Shown here piece by piece: positions 1 through 8,215 of a stretch of DNA of 34,864 nt (the stretch's first letter is position 1; each line of letters opens with the position of its first letter). The stretch covers positions 1 through 34,864 of the forward strand of contig JAOHMI010000022.1 in assembly GCA_028101965.1 (NCBI GenBank). The letters are read 5' to 3'. Under the pieces are notes generated by a model, which was given only the letters and a program-made list of their open reading frames with translations, was not told where the DNA came from and did no database searches. The stretch comes from Bacteriovoracaceae bacterium. Lineage in GTDB: Bacteria; Bdellovibrionota; Bacteriovoracia; Bacteriovoracales; Bacteriovoracaceae. The position numbers and the translations under genes are program-made.

Positions 1-1
1 T

Positions 2-64
2 AAAAAAATAGTCGTTGATCTCACAAAATGTCCTTCTCTCAAGAAGATTTTAGGACAATGCTAG
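2..64 (+). CDS. Possible C-terminal tail of an upstream gene cut by the window edge
   Basis: Frame 2 is open from the first base for 20 codons, ending at a TAG at 62-64, and reads as a plausible basic tail (KKIVVDLTKCPSLKKILGQC). No start or domain is visible, and a stretch this short could be open by chance. The two other plus frames are stopped early. Call it a possible partial gene only. Confidence 0.25.
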   Translation, partial: KKIVVDLTKCPSLKKILGQC

Positions 65-129
65 AATTTTAAAAGTTTGTGAGTAGAATCTACATTAAAT
101 AAGTTGTCTAACTAATTGAAAAAGTAAAA

Positions 130-378
130 TTATTCAATCCACACTCGATAATTCTTCCCTTCTTTTTCCATTTCAAATAGAGTTTGAGGTGCGAAGTTCT
201 CTTCTTTCACTCGATCAATAATTTTCCGAATGCTTAAACCTTTTGCTTCTAATTGAGGGATGACTGAGTCTGGCATGATGGTGTCCAAGATTTTAACTGA
301 GGCTACCGGCATGGTGAGATTCACCACATCTTTTTGTTCTCTTTTTATTAGGACTCTTAAGTGTTTTGATTTTTTCAT
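130..378 (-). CDS. Small conserved protein, SHOCT-like/YvlB N-terminal type
   Basis: An 82-residue soluble protein without signal peptide or membrane segment. The arrangement is a basic beta strand (residues 6-12), a 'VNLTMPVASVKIL' strand and helix (about 18-31), then a helix and a C-terminal strand ending in YRVWIE. This resembles the small domain found in YvlB- and LiaX-like proteins (VNVRIPL..V....DGE.VEIWIE patterns), which are often linked to envelope-stress loci; that comparison is from memory. It stands alone, divergent from the ABC export operon that starts at 588, with about 210 bases between them that must hold both promoters. The function is not known. Confidence 0.6.
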   Translation of the reverse strand: MKKSKHLRVLIKREQKDVVNLTMPVASVKILDTIMPDSVIPQLEAKGLSIRKIIDRVKEENFAPQTLFEMEKEGKNYRVWIE

Positions 379-587
379 AGGAAAATTATAGCAAATTCAA
401 AAAAGATCATTCTGAGCGGATTAGTTTGCTGCCTAATATGAAAACCTATCTTCAAAACTGTGTTTTTTCTTCATTTTCACACGAAATATAGACAACTAAA
501 TCACTCCTTATTTACTGATATAGATCTCAATGACGAAGGTAAAAAAAAAGTCTAAAATCACAAATAAATCATAAGGACTAAAGATCT

Positions 588-1295
588 ATGCAAAAACCTA
601 TACTTGAGGCAAGAAACATCACTAAAACTTATCAAATGGGGGAAGTGACAGTTCATGCACTAAAAAACTTAAGTATAGAATTTTATCCAGGGGAGTTTGT
701 TGTTCTTTTAGGACACTCCGGAAGTGGCAAATCAACTTTACTAAATATTTTAGGTGGTCTGGATAAAGCAACTTCAGGAGAGGTTTATTTCAATCATCAG
801 CTCATTTCCGAATATAACGAAAATCAACTAACTGAATACCGTCGTGACTCTATAGGATTTATTTTTCAAATGTACAATTTGCTTCCTCGTCTCACGGCCC
901 TTGAAAATGTTCAACTTGTGGCAGAATTGGCGAATGATCCGATGAAACCTGAAGAAGCTTTAATGATTTTAGGTATGGAGCATAGAGCTGATCACTTCCC
1001 TTCTCAACTATCCGGAGGTGAGCAGCAGCGAATTTCTATTGCCAGGGCCATTGCCAAAAACTCCCCACTCCTCTTTTGTGATGAACCCACAGGGGCGCTC
1101 GATTTCAAAACAGGCGTTCTTGTTTTAGAGGCTCTTCAAAGGGTTAATCAAGAAATGGGGGCAACCACTATCGTGATTACTCATAACTCCAGTATTGCAG
1201 AGCTCGCCGACAGAGTTATCTTTCTCAAGGATGGGCAAATTCAAAATATTAAAGTTAATAAAGAAAAGAAATCAGTAAGAGATATTTCATGGTAA
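588..1295 (+). CDS. ABC transporter ATP-binding protein, MacB/LolD type
   Basis: This 235-residue ATPase would power the FtsX-type permease encoded next to it. All motifs are present: Walker A GHSGSGKST at residues 42-50, Q-loop Q94, signature LSGGE at 141-145 followed by QQR, Walker B ending in D165-E166, and switch histidine H199 in VITHNSS. The 'GGLD' after Walker A and the overall length fit the MacB/LolD (type VII) group, which usually does mechanotransmission rather than transport through a membrane pore. An AAGGA ribosome site lies about ten bases before the ATG. The stop overlaps the permease start by 7 bases, so the two are translationally coupled. The substrate cannot be read from the sequence. 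Confidence 0.95.
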   Translation: MQKPILEARNITKTYQMGEVTVHALKNLSIEFYPGEFVVLLGHSGSGKSTLLNILGGLDKATSGEVYFNHQLISEYNENQLTEYRRDSIGFIFQMYNLLPRLTALENVQLVAELANDPMKPEEALMILGMEHRADHFPSQLSGGEQQRISIARAIAKNSPLLFCDEPTGALDFKTGVLVLEALQRVNQEMGATTIVITHNSSIAELADRVIFLKDGQIQNIKVNKEKKSVRDISW

Positions 1296-3655
1296 ATAAA
1301 TATCTGATTAAAAGTTTATTGAGAGAGTTACTACACCTAAAATCGCAAATTCTTTCCATCAGCCTAATTGTCGGGATTGGTGTTGGAGTTTATTTTGGAT
1401 TTAGCTCAACTCATCAGTCACTTTTAGAAAGCCGTGACCATTTCTATCAAGAGTATAACTTTCCTCACCTTTTCGCTCATTTGCATAAGACCCCAAACTA
1501 TCTACTATCACGAATTAAAGATCTCCCTGGTGTTAAAGATACAGAAGGGAGGATTGAGCATGATGCACTTTTGACTCTCCCAAAACTTAAAGAGCCAGGA
1601 GTTGTTCACTTTGTCAGTCTTCCCAATGGAAAACAGCCTAACTACTCAAAACTTTTTTTACTTCAAGGAAGACTTCCCTCAGCTCATTCAAATAATGAAG
1701 TGGTCATTAGTGAAAGCTTTTTCTTGGCCCATAACTTAAAGTTAGGTGACAAGTTTTCGGCAAATATAAATGGAAGTAAAAAAACATTTGTCATTCGCGG
1801 AGTAGGTGTCACTCCAGAGCATATTATAGCCCTCCAGCCCGGTTCCTCTTTCCCCGATGATTTACATTTCACTATCGCGTGGGTTAACCATTCGGCCCTC
1901 GCCCCTCTATTAAATATGTCTACTTCATTTAATTCACTGGTGATTCAATTAAATCAACCTCATTATCAAGATTCCGTAAAAAGCCAGGTTGAACAAATGC
2001 TAGAAAGATATGGTTTGCTCCAATTACTATCCCGAGATAAACAAATGTCTGCGGTCTATGTGAGAGAAGAGCTCAAACAATTGGATGTCCAGGCGAAAAC
2101 AATTCCAATCATTTTCTTTTTAGTCGCTGCTTTTATTTTGAATATTGTGATTTCGCGATTGATTCGCTCTCAGCGTACACAAATTGCTACTCTTAAATCC
2201 TTAGGAATAGGTAACTATTCAATTTCGACCTATTATTTTTGTTTTTCACTGGTCATTGTTATCCTAGGAACAATTCTAGGTTTTGTAATAGGCTCTTGGA
2301 TTGGTCGAAATATGGTGATGCTCTATGGCTACTATTATCATTTCCCAATTTTAAAATATAAATTTACCTATCACCAACTATTCATTTCACTTCTTTTTTC
2401 AGTCTTAACTGCATTCTTCGGAACGACGAAGGCGTTGAAGAATATTTTCCGCCTTTCCCCCGCGGAGGCCCTTAAACCACCTACCCCCATAAACTATAAA
2501 AATAAATGGTTGGAAAAAAGCCTCTTTTTTCAACAGCTAGCTATTCAACTACGAATGATTGTTCGCGGAGTTATCACCACTCCCATAAGATCTCTCTCAG
2601 TAGGTTTAGGCTTAAGTTTTGCTGTGGTTCTCCTTATCCTTGGACTTTTTTGGAATGATAGTCTGAATGCTCTAATGTTTAGTCAGTTTGGTATACGTCA
2701 AAAAGAGACAGGTCAGATTACGCTAAGCCGAGAAATGGAAGCCAAGGTGGTGAAACAAATTGAACGCTTTCCTGGAATACTAATGGCAGAGGGTTATCGA
2801 AGTATTCCAGTCAAAATAAAATTTAATAATCAAGAAGAAGTTTCTAGTATAAAAGGATTCCCCGTAAATTATGCTTTAACAGATGTGATAAACGAAACCT
2901 TCACTCCCCTCAAAATTCCCAAAGATGGTTTTCACATCAGTAAAAATTTAGCTCAAAAACTTTCTGCCTCTAAAGGTGACATTCTTGAGATTGAATTACT
3001 TGAAGGTCGAAAACGAAAATTAAGAATACCAATTTTAAATATAATGGATTCATTTTACGAAAACCAAATTCTTACCTCACGCTCTCACCTAGCAAAGATA
3101 TTGCAAACAGATGATCTAGTTAACAGTATATTATTTAGAACTTATTTAGACCCTTCTGAATTATACGCAAAATTAAAGAACCTACCTGCAGTTACTTCTA
3201 TCACTTATAAAGATGCTGCGGTTAAAAAGTTTCAAGAAACCTCAGCAAAATTTTTACTGGTCTTTGCCTTTATCTTTTCATTATTTGCTGCTGCCATAGG
3301 TTTTGGGATTACTTATAATAATCTTCGAGTGACACTGGCCGAACGTGATTGGGAATTATCCACGATGATGATCTTAGGATTTCGCCAAAGTGAAGTATTC
3401 AAAACCATGGCCCATGAAATAACTTTGCTACTTATAGTATTTGTTCCTGTAGGTTGGGTTTTAGGTTTTTACAACGCGCGTTGGATTCTCATGAAATTAA
3501 GTATGGAAGAATTCCCTATTCCCTTTTCCATCACTTCACTAACTTTTTTGATAGCGACTTTTGTCATAGTCATGTCTACATTAGTAAGTTATTTTATTAT
3601 TTATAATGGACTCAAAAAGATGGACTTAGTGGCCACTTTAAAATCACGAGGATAG
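1289..3655 (+). CDS. ABC transporter permease with two FtsX domains
   Basis: A 788-residue inner-membrane protein. A transmembrane helix near residues 17-40 is followed by a large periplasmic domain, three helices around 275-385, a further helix near 436-456, a second periplasmic domain, and three helices around 654-778. That is a duplicated MacB_PCD + FtsX layout, so one polypeptide supplies both halves of the transporter, as in the longer FtsX-family permeases and unlike MacB or LolC/E, which have one copy. The gene overlaps the ATPase gene by 7 bases and is followed after 9 bases by a membrane fusion protein gene, so the three make one export machine. The likely job is export or extraction of a lipid, lipoprotein, peptide or drug; the substrate is unknown. 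Confidence 0.92.
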   Translation: MVNKYLIKSLLRELLHLKSQILSISLIVGIGVGVYFGFSSTHQSLLESRDHFYQEYNFPHLFAHLHKTPNYLLSRIKDLPGVKDTEGRIEHDALLTLPKLKEPGVVHFVSLPNGKQPNYSKLFLLQGRLPSAHSNNEVVISESFFLAHNLKLGDKFSANINGSKKTFVIRGVGVTPEHIIALQPGSSFPDDLHFTIAWVNHSALAPLLNMSTSFNSLVIQLNQPHYQDSVKSQVEQMLERYGLLQLLSRDKQMSAVYVREELKQLDVQAKTIPIIFFLVAAFILNIVISRLIRSQRTQIATLKSLGIGNYSISTYYFCFSLVIVILGTILGFVIGSWIGRNMVMLYGYYYHFPILKYKFTYHQLFISLLFSVLTAFFGTTKALKNIFRLSPAEALKPPTPINYKNKWLEKSLFFQQLAIQLRMIVRGVITTPIRSLSVGLGLSFAVVLLILGLFWNDSLNALMFSQFGIRQKETGQITLSREMEAKVVKQIERFPGILMAEGYRSIPVKIKFNNQEEVSSIKGFPVNYALTDVINETFTPLKIPKDGFHISKNLAQKLSASKGDILEIELLEGRKRKLRIPILNIMDSFYENQILTSRSHLAKILQTDDLVNSILFRTYLDPSELYAKLKNLPAVTSITYKDAAVKKFQETSAKFLLVFAFIFSLFAAAIGFGITYNNLRVTLAERDWELSTMMILGFRQSEVFKTMAHEITLLLIVFVPVGWVLGFYNARWILMKLSMEEFPIPFSITSLTFLIATFVIVMSTLVSYFIIYNGLKKMDLVATLKSRG

Positions 3656-3664
3656 CGAAACTTT

Positions 3665-4561
3665 ATGATAAAAAAAACAATTGAATATATTAAAATTCCA
3701 AAAAAAGTTTTTTACACTCTCTTAATCATAATAGTTTTGTTGATTACTTTTAATGCACTAAAGCCAAATACCTACACTGTTGATGTATCATCTTTACAAC
3801 AAGGGTTATTTCAAAAAAAGATTATCGAAGAAGGCTTTACTGAATTCACCCAAAAACAAATCATAAACGCACCTGCAGATGGAATTTCACCTCATATTAA
3901 TCTCAAAGAGGGGGATCAAGTAAAAAAAGGACAAATTCTCTTAAGTTTTAAATGGGATCAAGAGATTCAAATCACAGCTCCCTTCGATGGATCAATTCTT
4001 AAAATTTTTGAAAAGGATCAACGACACGTTCCAAGAGGAACCCCTCTCCTTGAAATTGGAAATAGCGATGATATCAAAGTTGTTGCCAATATACTCTCGG
4101 AAGAAGTTGTTGAAGTAACACCTGGTCAAAAAGTTTCAATTCGTAAATGGGGAAAAGAGCAAGAGCTTGATGCAGAAGTTATCAAAATTGAAAGTGCAGC
4201 AAACGAGGTAATCTCGGCCTTAGGTGTAAAAGAAAAAAGAGTTAAAGTTCATATTAAATTATTATCAAAGAGAGAAGTTTGGAATTCACTAGGAGATGGT
4301 TTTCGGGTCGAAGTTATCATCGTCACGAAAGAATCAGACAATTCATTATTACTCCCTGTAGGTGCACTGTTTAACTATGATGGCATGCCATCAATCTATT
4401 TGGTGAATAAAAAAGATAGACTCAAATTAATAAATGTTAAAGTTGGGGCCAAAAATGATGAATTCGTTCAACTTTTCTCCGATGTTCCTCTCGACTCTAA
4501 TGTGGTCATGTATCCAGGATCATTTTTAGAAGACGGTATCAAAGTCAAAATTAGAAAATAA
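3665..4561 (+). CDS. Short HlyD/MacA-family membrane fusion protein
   Basis: A 298-residue periplasmic adaptor for the ABC transporter in the same operon. Residues 14-31 form an N-terminal membrane anchor. The two halves of a biotinyl-lipoyl-like domain are at about 66-95 (NAPADGISPHINLKEGDQVK) and 101-131 (ITAPFDGSIL..GTPLLEIG), followed by beta-barrel and membrane-proximal domains. Unusually, only about six residues separate the two lipoyl halves, so the alpha-helical hairpin that normally reaches TolC-type outer-membrane channels is absent. The protein may therefore act only on the inner membrane or periplasmic side. It ends the operon, facing the convergent gene at 4575. Confidence 0.88.
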   Translation: MIKKTIEYIKIPKKVFYTLLIIIVLLITFNALKPNTYTVDVSSLQQGLFQKKIIEEGFTEFTQKQIINAPADGISPHINLKEGDQVKKGQILLSFKWDQEIQITAPFDGSILKIFEKDQRHVPRGTPLLEIGNSDDIKVVANILSEEVVEVTPGQKVSIRKWGKEQELDAEVIKIESAANEVISALGVKEKRVKVHIKLLSKREVWNSLGDGFRVEVIIVTKESDNSLLLPVGALFNYDGMPSIYLVNKKDRLKLINVKVGAKNDEFVQLFSDVPLDSNVVMYPGSFLEDGIKVKIRK

Positions 4562-4574
4562 TATAAGAGTATAT

Positions 4575-5486
4575 TTATTCATAAGTTAAATTAAACTTTT
4601 CATAATAGAGTCTATAGTCAATGGGGTAAATCTCATTCTCTTCTCGCTGTATTGAACTTGTTATCCCTGAGCTTCGGCGACTTCTTCCTGCTGAGAAGCG
4701 GAAAGCGCCTCCAGATCTTAATTCATCACAAAGAATACAAGGCTTAAGTGTTCCATCTTCATTAACTCTTTCTTTTGGAAACTTACGAAGCAATGCTTTT
4801 ATCAAACCGTATTCTTTTAAGCATATTTTTTTACACCTTTTTTTAGTTGCCATGGCACTATAGGCCCATACCTCTGAACATACTGGGCTGAGTCCCATAA
4901 GATTTATATGACATTTTTTCGAAGAATTTAATCCTTTTTTTAAAGCACACTTTCTACCATTTGTTACTAAATCTCTAGACTCCAAATAAATTGCTAAGTC
5001 ATGCAAAGAAGAGCATCCCCCACAATGAAACTGATGGGTCACGACATATCCATCTGAGGCCGCGCTTTCTGAGGTTGGAAAAGTTTTTAACCGATATTCA
5101 ATATTAGTATCATCAACAAACTTTAAGCCGCACACTTCACTCTCTCGATCAAACTTAGATCTTTGGTTAAACCATTTATAGACAACTTCTTGGTGATAAA
5201 ATGAAATAGATTCATCCTTATTGATACGATAACCAGTTTGACCGTTTATCGCTGAAGGAAGATTAGCTTCATTATCATAAATTGTAGTAATTGGATAATA
5301 TGGATTTGCCATCTCGAATAGATCAGAACTGAACTTCTTACCTCTTTGAAGGTTTAACTCTGAGACAATTTCTTTGGAATTAACAAGTTTAGTTTTCTTA
5401 AATCTATTGATAAGTTCTGGTGAAATTTTAACATTTTGGGCCAATAGTGGAAATACTATAAACATAATCAAAAACAGTAATTTCAT
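4575..5486 (-). CDS. Secreted cysteine-rich protein of unknown function
   Basis: A 303-residue protein with a signal peptide (residues 1-16, ending PLLAQ) and a strong AAGGA ribosome site nine bases before the ATG. After an N-terminal region without cysteine comes a cysteine-rich core: HFHCGGCSSLHDLAIYL, then paired cysteines through CHINLMGLSPVCSEVW, KKRCKKICLKEYG and CILCDE, ending in a basic Ser/Arg/Gly motif AGRSRRSSGI. The spacing suggests several disulfides in an exported domain. I have an impression, not verified, of eukaryotic (oomycete or algal) hypothetical proteins with an HCGxCS...AGRTRR.SG pattern. No known enzyme family is recognised. It is monocistronic, convergent with the export operon. 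Confidence 0.75.
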   Translation of the reverse strand: MKLLFLIMFIVFPLLAQNVKISPELINRFKKTKLVNSKEIVSELNLQRGKKFSSDLFEMANPYYPITTIYDNEANLPSAINGQTGYRINKDESISFYHQEVVYKWFNQRSKFDRESEVCGLKFVDDTNIEYRLKTFPTSESAASDGYVVTHQFHCGGCSSLHDLAIYLESRDLVTNGRKCALKKGLNSSKKCHINLMGLSPVCSEVWAYSAMATKKRCKKICLKEYGLIKALLRKFPKERVNEDGTLKPCILCDELRSGGAFRFSAGRSRRSSGITSSIQREENEIYPIDYRLYYEKFNLTYE

Positions 5487-5547
5487 GGAATCCTTAATTA
5501 TTTTCCAAATCTAACCCTTCAACTCGAATGTTAGATGTTGGAAATAA

Positions 5548-5667
5548 TTCTCTCGCATAAAACTTGAATTATTTGCTCGCATTGAACCATTTTCAAAACC
5601 TCAATATTTTGAATCTCAAGCTAAAAAAATAAATGACTTATATAAGGATCCAGAACAAAAATTTTAA
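5548..5667 (+). pseudogene. Possible gene-tail fragment without a start codon
   Basis: Thirty-nine open codons follow an in-frame TAA and end at TAA (5665-5667), containing IKLELFARIEPFSKPQYF and KKINDLYKDPEQKF. The composition looks protein-like and ends in an amphipathic lysine-rich tail, but there is no ATG, GTG or TTG start with a ribosome site and no upstream continuation. It may be the decayed 3' end of a gene lost between the two minus-strand genes, or chance. I could not assign a family. Confidence 0.2.
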
Positions 5668-5690
5668 TAAAATAATATTTTACTTACATT

Positions 5691-6209
5691 TTAGTAGCGA
5701 GTGTCTTGGGCTCCACAATAAGGCATGCTCGGGTCATAAGGATTATGAACTCGCTTTTTCTTTTGACTATTCTGCACCCATTTCTTCTTTACCATAGGGC
5801 ATGAGTAAGCGTTATAAATAGATCCTAGGTCAATACTTTTTAAGAGGGTAATAAGTTCTAAAGAAATCTTGTGATAAGTAATATTATTTTGTTCTCTTTC
5901 ATTAATTGCTTTAATCTCTGAAAGTAAATTAACAGAGTTTAGCAAAATTTTATTTACTTGCTCGCTTTTAATCTTGGAAATTACCATTTTCAACTCTAAT
6001 GCACTCTTTTCCACTTGCTCGGCATTATAGTCAAAAAATGATGAGTGAAGTGATTCATTCGTTTGAAACAAATTTATTATTTCTTGTTTTACCTCAGGAC
6101 TAATCTTGGCCCTTTCGTTTTTATTCTTCTCTTCGCTTTGGCAGGAAACTAAAGTACTGATAATTATAAAAACAAATATTAAAGAAACATTTTTAATTAA
6201 ATTTCGCAT
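5691..6209 (-). CDS. Lipoprotein with a DUF3347 (CusB-tail-like) domain
   Basis: A 172-residue lipoprotein: hydrophobic signal and lipobox ending LVSC (Cys23), a charged linker, then an all-helical segment (about 40-130). The C-terminal AYSCPM..KKKW and NPYDPSMPYCGA match the DUF3347 pattern (CPM...WLS..NPYfG.kM..CG) seen at the end of some CusB-type adaptors and in stand-alone periplasmic proteins linked to copper or metal handling. The conserved Cys and Met residues are plausible metal ligands. The usual tryptophan position is present, but the WLS context is changed. No Cus pump genes are nearby, so a metal role is inferred. AAGGGATG precedes the ATG. A short mobile element (6286-6395) lies directly upstream. 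Confidence 0.7.
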   Translation of the reverse strand: MRNLIKNVSLIFVFIIISTLVSCQSEEKNKNERAKISPEVKQEIINLFQTNESLHSSFFDYNAEQVEKSALELKMVISKIKSEQVNKILLNSVNLLSEIKAINEREQNNITYHKISLELITLLKSIDLGSIYNAYSCPMVKKKWVQNSQKKKRVHNPYDPSMPYCGAQDTRY

Positions 6210-6285
6210 GACGCATCCCTTGATAAATATTTATATATACAATTATTTAGATGAAATTTCGATTTAAAACATAAGAAAATCTCCC

Positions 6286-6395
6286 CTAACTGGCCGACTA
6301 TATTTCTGGTCGATCAAATTTCAATTAATTACCACTTTAGAAAACTAAGTATTTCAGTAACTAAGAAGATACCAGAACCATAGTCAGCCAGTTTA
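6286..6395 (+). mobile_element. MITE-like element, copy 1 (110 bp)
   Basis: The element runs from CTAACTGGCCGACTATATTT to a right end that reads, on the other strand, TAAACTGGCTGACTAT, giving imperfect terminal inverted repeats of about 16 bases. Its first 75 bases match the reverse complement of the element at 9929-10021 at 68 positions. It carries about 17 extra bases near the right end, including ACCAG, which mirrors CTGGT at the left. It has no coding capacity and lies between divergent genes (5691-6209 and 6516-7130). No clear target-site duplication is visible. Confidence 0.85.
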
Positions 6396-6515
6396 TAGAT
6401 TTCAAAAATGTAACTTCCCATATGGTAAAACCTAACTTTAGATAATTTTTACGCAAACAGTTGATCTTTTTCTGACTTATTGTACGTAATGGGCTCAACA
6501 TGTCAGGAGGCAAAT

Positions 6516-7130
6516 ATGAAAATATTTCTATTATTAACGTGCGCACTTTCCCTAAATCTGTCACTAGTCGCTTCCGAGAATGAAACTTGTTTTTCCCGTT
6601 ACTATGAAGATGATTGGTTTAAAGAAGGTAATGCTAAACAAATTTTTCAAAGTATCAAATTAAAAAGGATTGATCACAACAATGCGACTCATGCTCCTTT
6701 TAATAGTACAATTTTAATTGAAGCGTTGCCAAAGGGTTCCGACCGAAATGAAAAGCCTTATCAAGGTGGCTATGACTACAGTACTCCCTATAAAAAAGGT
6801 GAGATTTTCTGTGAGTCTACTGGCGGGGATGCGGGCTTAGGTGATAACGGATGTATTTATGCGAGATTCTCTGGAAAAAATTTACTCATTTCTGCAATTG
6901 CCTTGAAGGTAGATGAATCTGATAAAGGAGTTTATTTTGACTCTAAAAAAACAGAACTAGTTCGTTGTTTAGGTGCAGTTGGTGATGACTTAGACTGCTA
7001 TGGGGTTGATAAGGATGGAAATCTAGATCCAAGCCAAATGGGTGTTTTCCAATCAATTATTTGGAACCCTAAAAGTGCAGTTGATAAAACTTACAAGCTA
7101 TACCCAGTTCAGTGCGATAGCAAATCTTAA
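6516..7130 (+). CDS. Secreted protein of unknown function
   Basis: The start is set at the ATG at 6516 because AGGAGG lies a few bases upstream; an upstream in-frame TTG at 6480 has no such site. The 204-residue product begins with a signal peptide (MKIFLLLTCALSLNLSLVAS) and then has about six cysteines, including ETCFSRYY, IFCES, NGCIYARF and a final VQCDSKS, fitting a disulfide-bonded periplasmic or secreted protein. A 'GGDAGLGDNGCIY' stretch and DLDCYGVDKDGN are the most distinctive segments. No family is recognised. A strong hairpin at 7169-7202 is its likely terminator. A MITE-like element ends about 120 bases upstream, in its promoter region. Confidence 0.75.
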   Translation: MKIFLLLTCALSLNLSLVASENETCFSRYYEDDWFKEGNAKQIFQSIKLKRIDHNNATHAPFNSTILIEALPKGSDRNEKPYQGGYDYSTPYKKGEIFCESTGGDAGLGDNGCIYARFSGKNLLISAIALKVDESDKGVYFDSKKTELVRCLGAVGDDLDCYGVDKDGNLDPSQMGVFQSIIWNPKSAVDKTYKLYPVQCDSKS

Positions 7131-7168
7131 AAGAAATAAAATAGATCTTAATACTATTTAAATAATCT

Positions 7169-7214
7169 CTATCGCTCTCGTTGGTTGAATCGGGAGCGAT
7201 AGCTTGATAAAGCT
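7169..7214. terminator. Terminator hairpin between convergent genes
   Basis: A 12-base stem, CTATCGCTCTCG (7169-7180) against CGGGAGCGATAG (7191-7202), has one G-U pair and a 10-base loop. A small AGCTT/AAGCT stem follows, then TTCGTTTTAATTTTT on the plus strand. It sits between genes ending at 7130 (plus) and 7255 (minus), so it may stop both; the T-rich tail favours the plus direction. Confidence 0.7.
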
Positions 7215-7254
7215 TTCGTTTTAATTTTTATCAGTCATTCAATCAAATATTTAT

Positions 7255-7662
7255 TTAGAACTCTAACAATGCCTTAATAAAAGCATCACAATACATCTGT
7301 TTTAGCACTATTGGCTTTGCAGACGATTTTTCAAAAACCTTAAACCCTTTTTGATAAGCCTTATTTGCCTTACTCATATGGAATAAAAGAAGAATTTCTG
7401 GCATGTAGGGAAATCGCTCAAGAGCATAAACTGCAATTTGATTGTAATAACCATATCGATGCTGATAGCCTCGGTCATCTTTGGAAACCAGATCGATTCT
7501 TAAATTATATAGATCCTCTTCATTTTGGCTTTTTACGATTAAGGTTTCAATCCCCTCTGCAATTCCTCTCTCAATCATTCGTTTGTCTTTTTTGCATTGA
7601 AATCCCACTTGAGCAAAAGTTAAGTTCGCAAGAATAATGCTTGTGAGAAAAAATAATTTCAT
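7255..7662 (-). CDS. Small secreted protein of unknown function
   Basis: The start chosen is the ATG at 7662, preceded by GGAGATGG; an upstream in-frame ATG at 7695 would put 11 hydrophilic residues before the signal peptide. The product is 135 residues: signal peptide MKLFFLTSIILANLTFA, one Cys soon after (FQCKKD), and a mostly helical remainder ending with a second Cys (MYCDAF). Two cysteines suggest one disulfide joining the N- and C-terminal ends. No family recognised. It is one of a run of three small minus-strand genes, but the gaps on either side suggest separate promoters. Confidence 0.65.
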   Translation of the reverse strand: MKLFFLTSIILANLTFAQVGFQCKKDKRMIERGIAEGIETLIVKSQNEEDLYNLRIDLVSKDDRGYQHRYGYYNQIAVYALERFPYMPEILLLFHMSKANKAYQKGFKVFEKSSAKPIVLKQMYCDAFIKALLEF

Positions 7663-7754
7663 ATAACCATCTCCATTTAGATTAGTAGAATCCATTCTTT
7701 ACTAATATTTAAAAGACTATTTTAGTCATTCTGAATCAAAGATACAAATAAAAG

Positions 7755-8108
7755 CTAATTATCTTCTAAAGGTGTTCCTTGATGAAAGATCATTTTCCAT
7801 TCTTCATTTTCTAGAATCCAGATAGAGCTGCGAAAATGATTTTGCTGAGAAATATTTGTTTTATAGATTAACTGAACTAAAGAAGCATTCAGCTCGATTG
7901 CTTCATATGCGTAAGAATTTATTTCAACTGGTATAGTATCAGGTAAGCGCTGAAGAATATTTTCTTTAGTATAGTATGAACCTGATAACCCGATTTCTTT
8001 AAAACCTGGATGAATAAGTTTATCTAGCCGCTCTTGATTACTCCGAGTTTCCTCAGAATGAAGCTCCTTTTCAAGTTGAATAATTTTATTAATTAATTTC
8101 TCATCCAT
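7755..8108 (-). CDS. DUF4440/SnoaL-like NTF2-fold protein
   Basis: This 117-residue cytoplasmic protein has the DUF4440 layout: an N-terminal helix (IIQLEKELHSEETRSNQERL), then 'LDKLIHPGFKEIGLSGSYYTKENILQRL', then beta strands and a closing WILENEEWKMIFHQGTPL. That closing block is typical of the family, where the last strand carries W.....W.i..hqgT. Family members are small ligand-binding or isomerase-like domains whose substrates are mostly unknown. No signal peptide. The ribosome site is weak. Confidence 0.8.
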   Translation of the reverse strand: MDEKLINKIIQLEKELHSEETRSNQERLDKLIHPGFKEIGLSGSYYTKENILQRLPDTIPVEINSYAYEAIELNASLVQLIYKTNISQQNHFRSSIWILENEEWKMIFHQGTPLEDN

Positions 8109-8215
8109 TTGCTTAGGATATCAATAAAAATTAGCTTTGGCATTGTAAATCAATATCATAAAAACTTAAAAGGGCTTTCATGATATTCTTTTATAATGAA
8201 AGCCCAAATCTAAGA

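Noticed and set aside
6361-6564. A 67-codon minus-strand open frame
   Set aside because: It overlaps the MITE-like element end and the signal peptide of the better-supported plus-strand gene starting at 6516, and it has no ribosome site.
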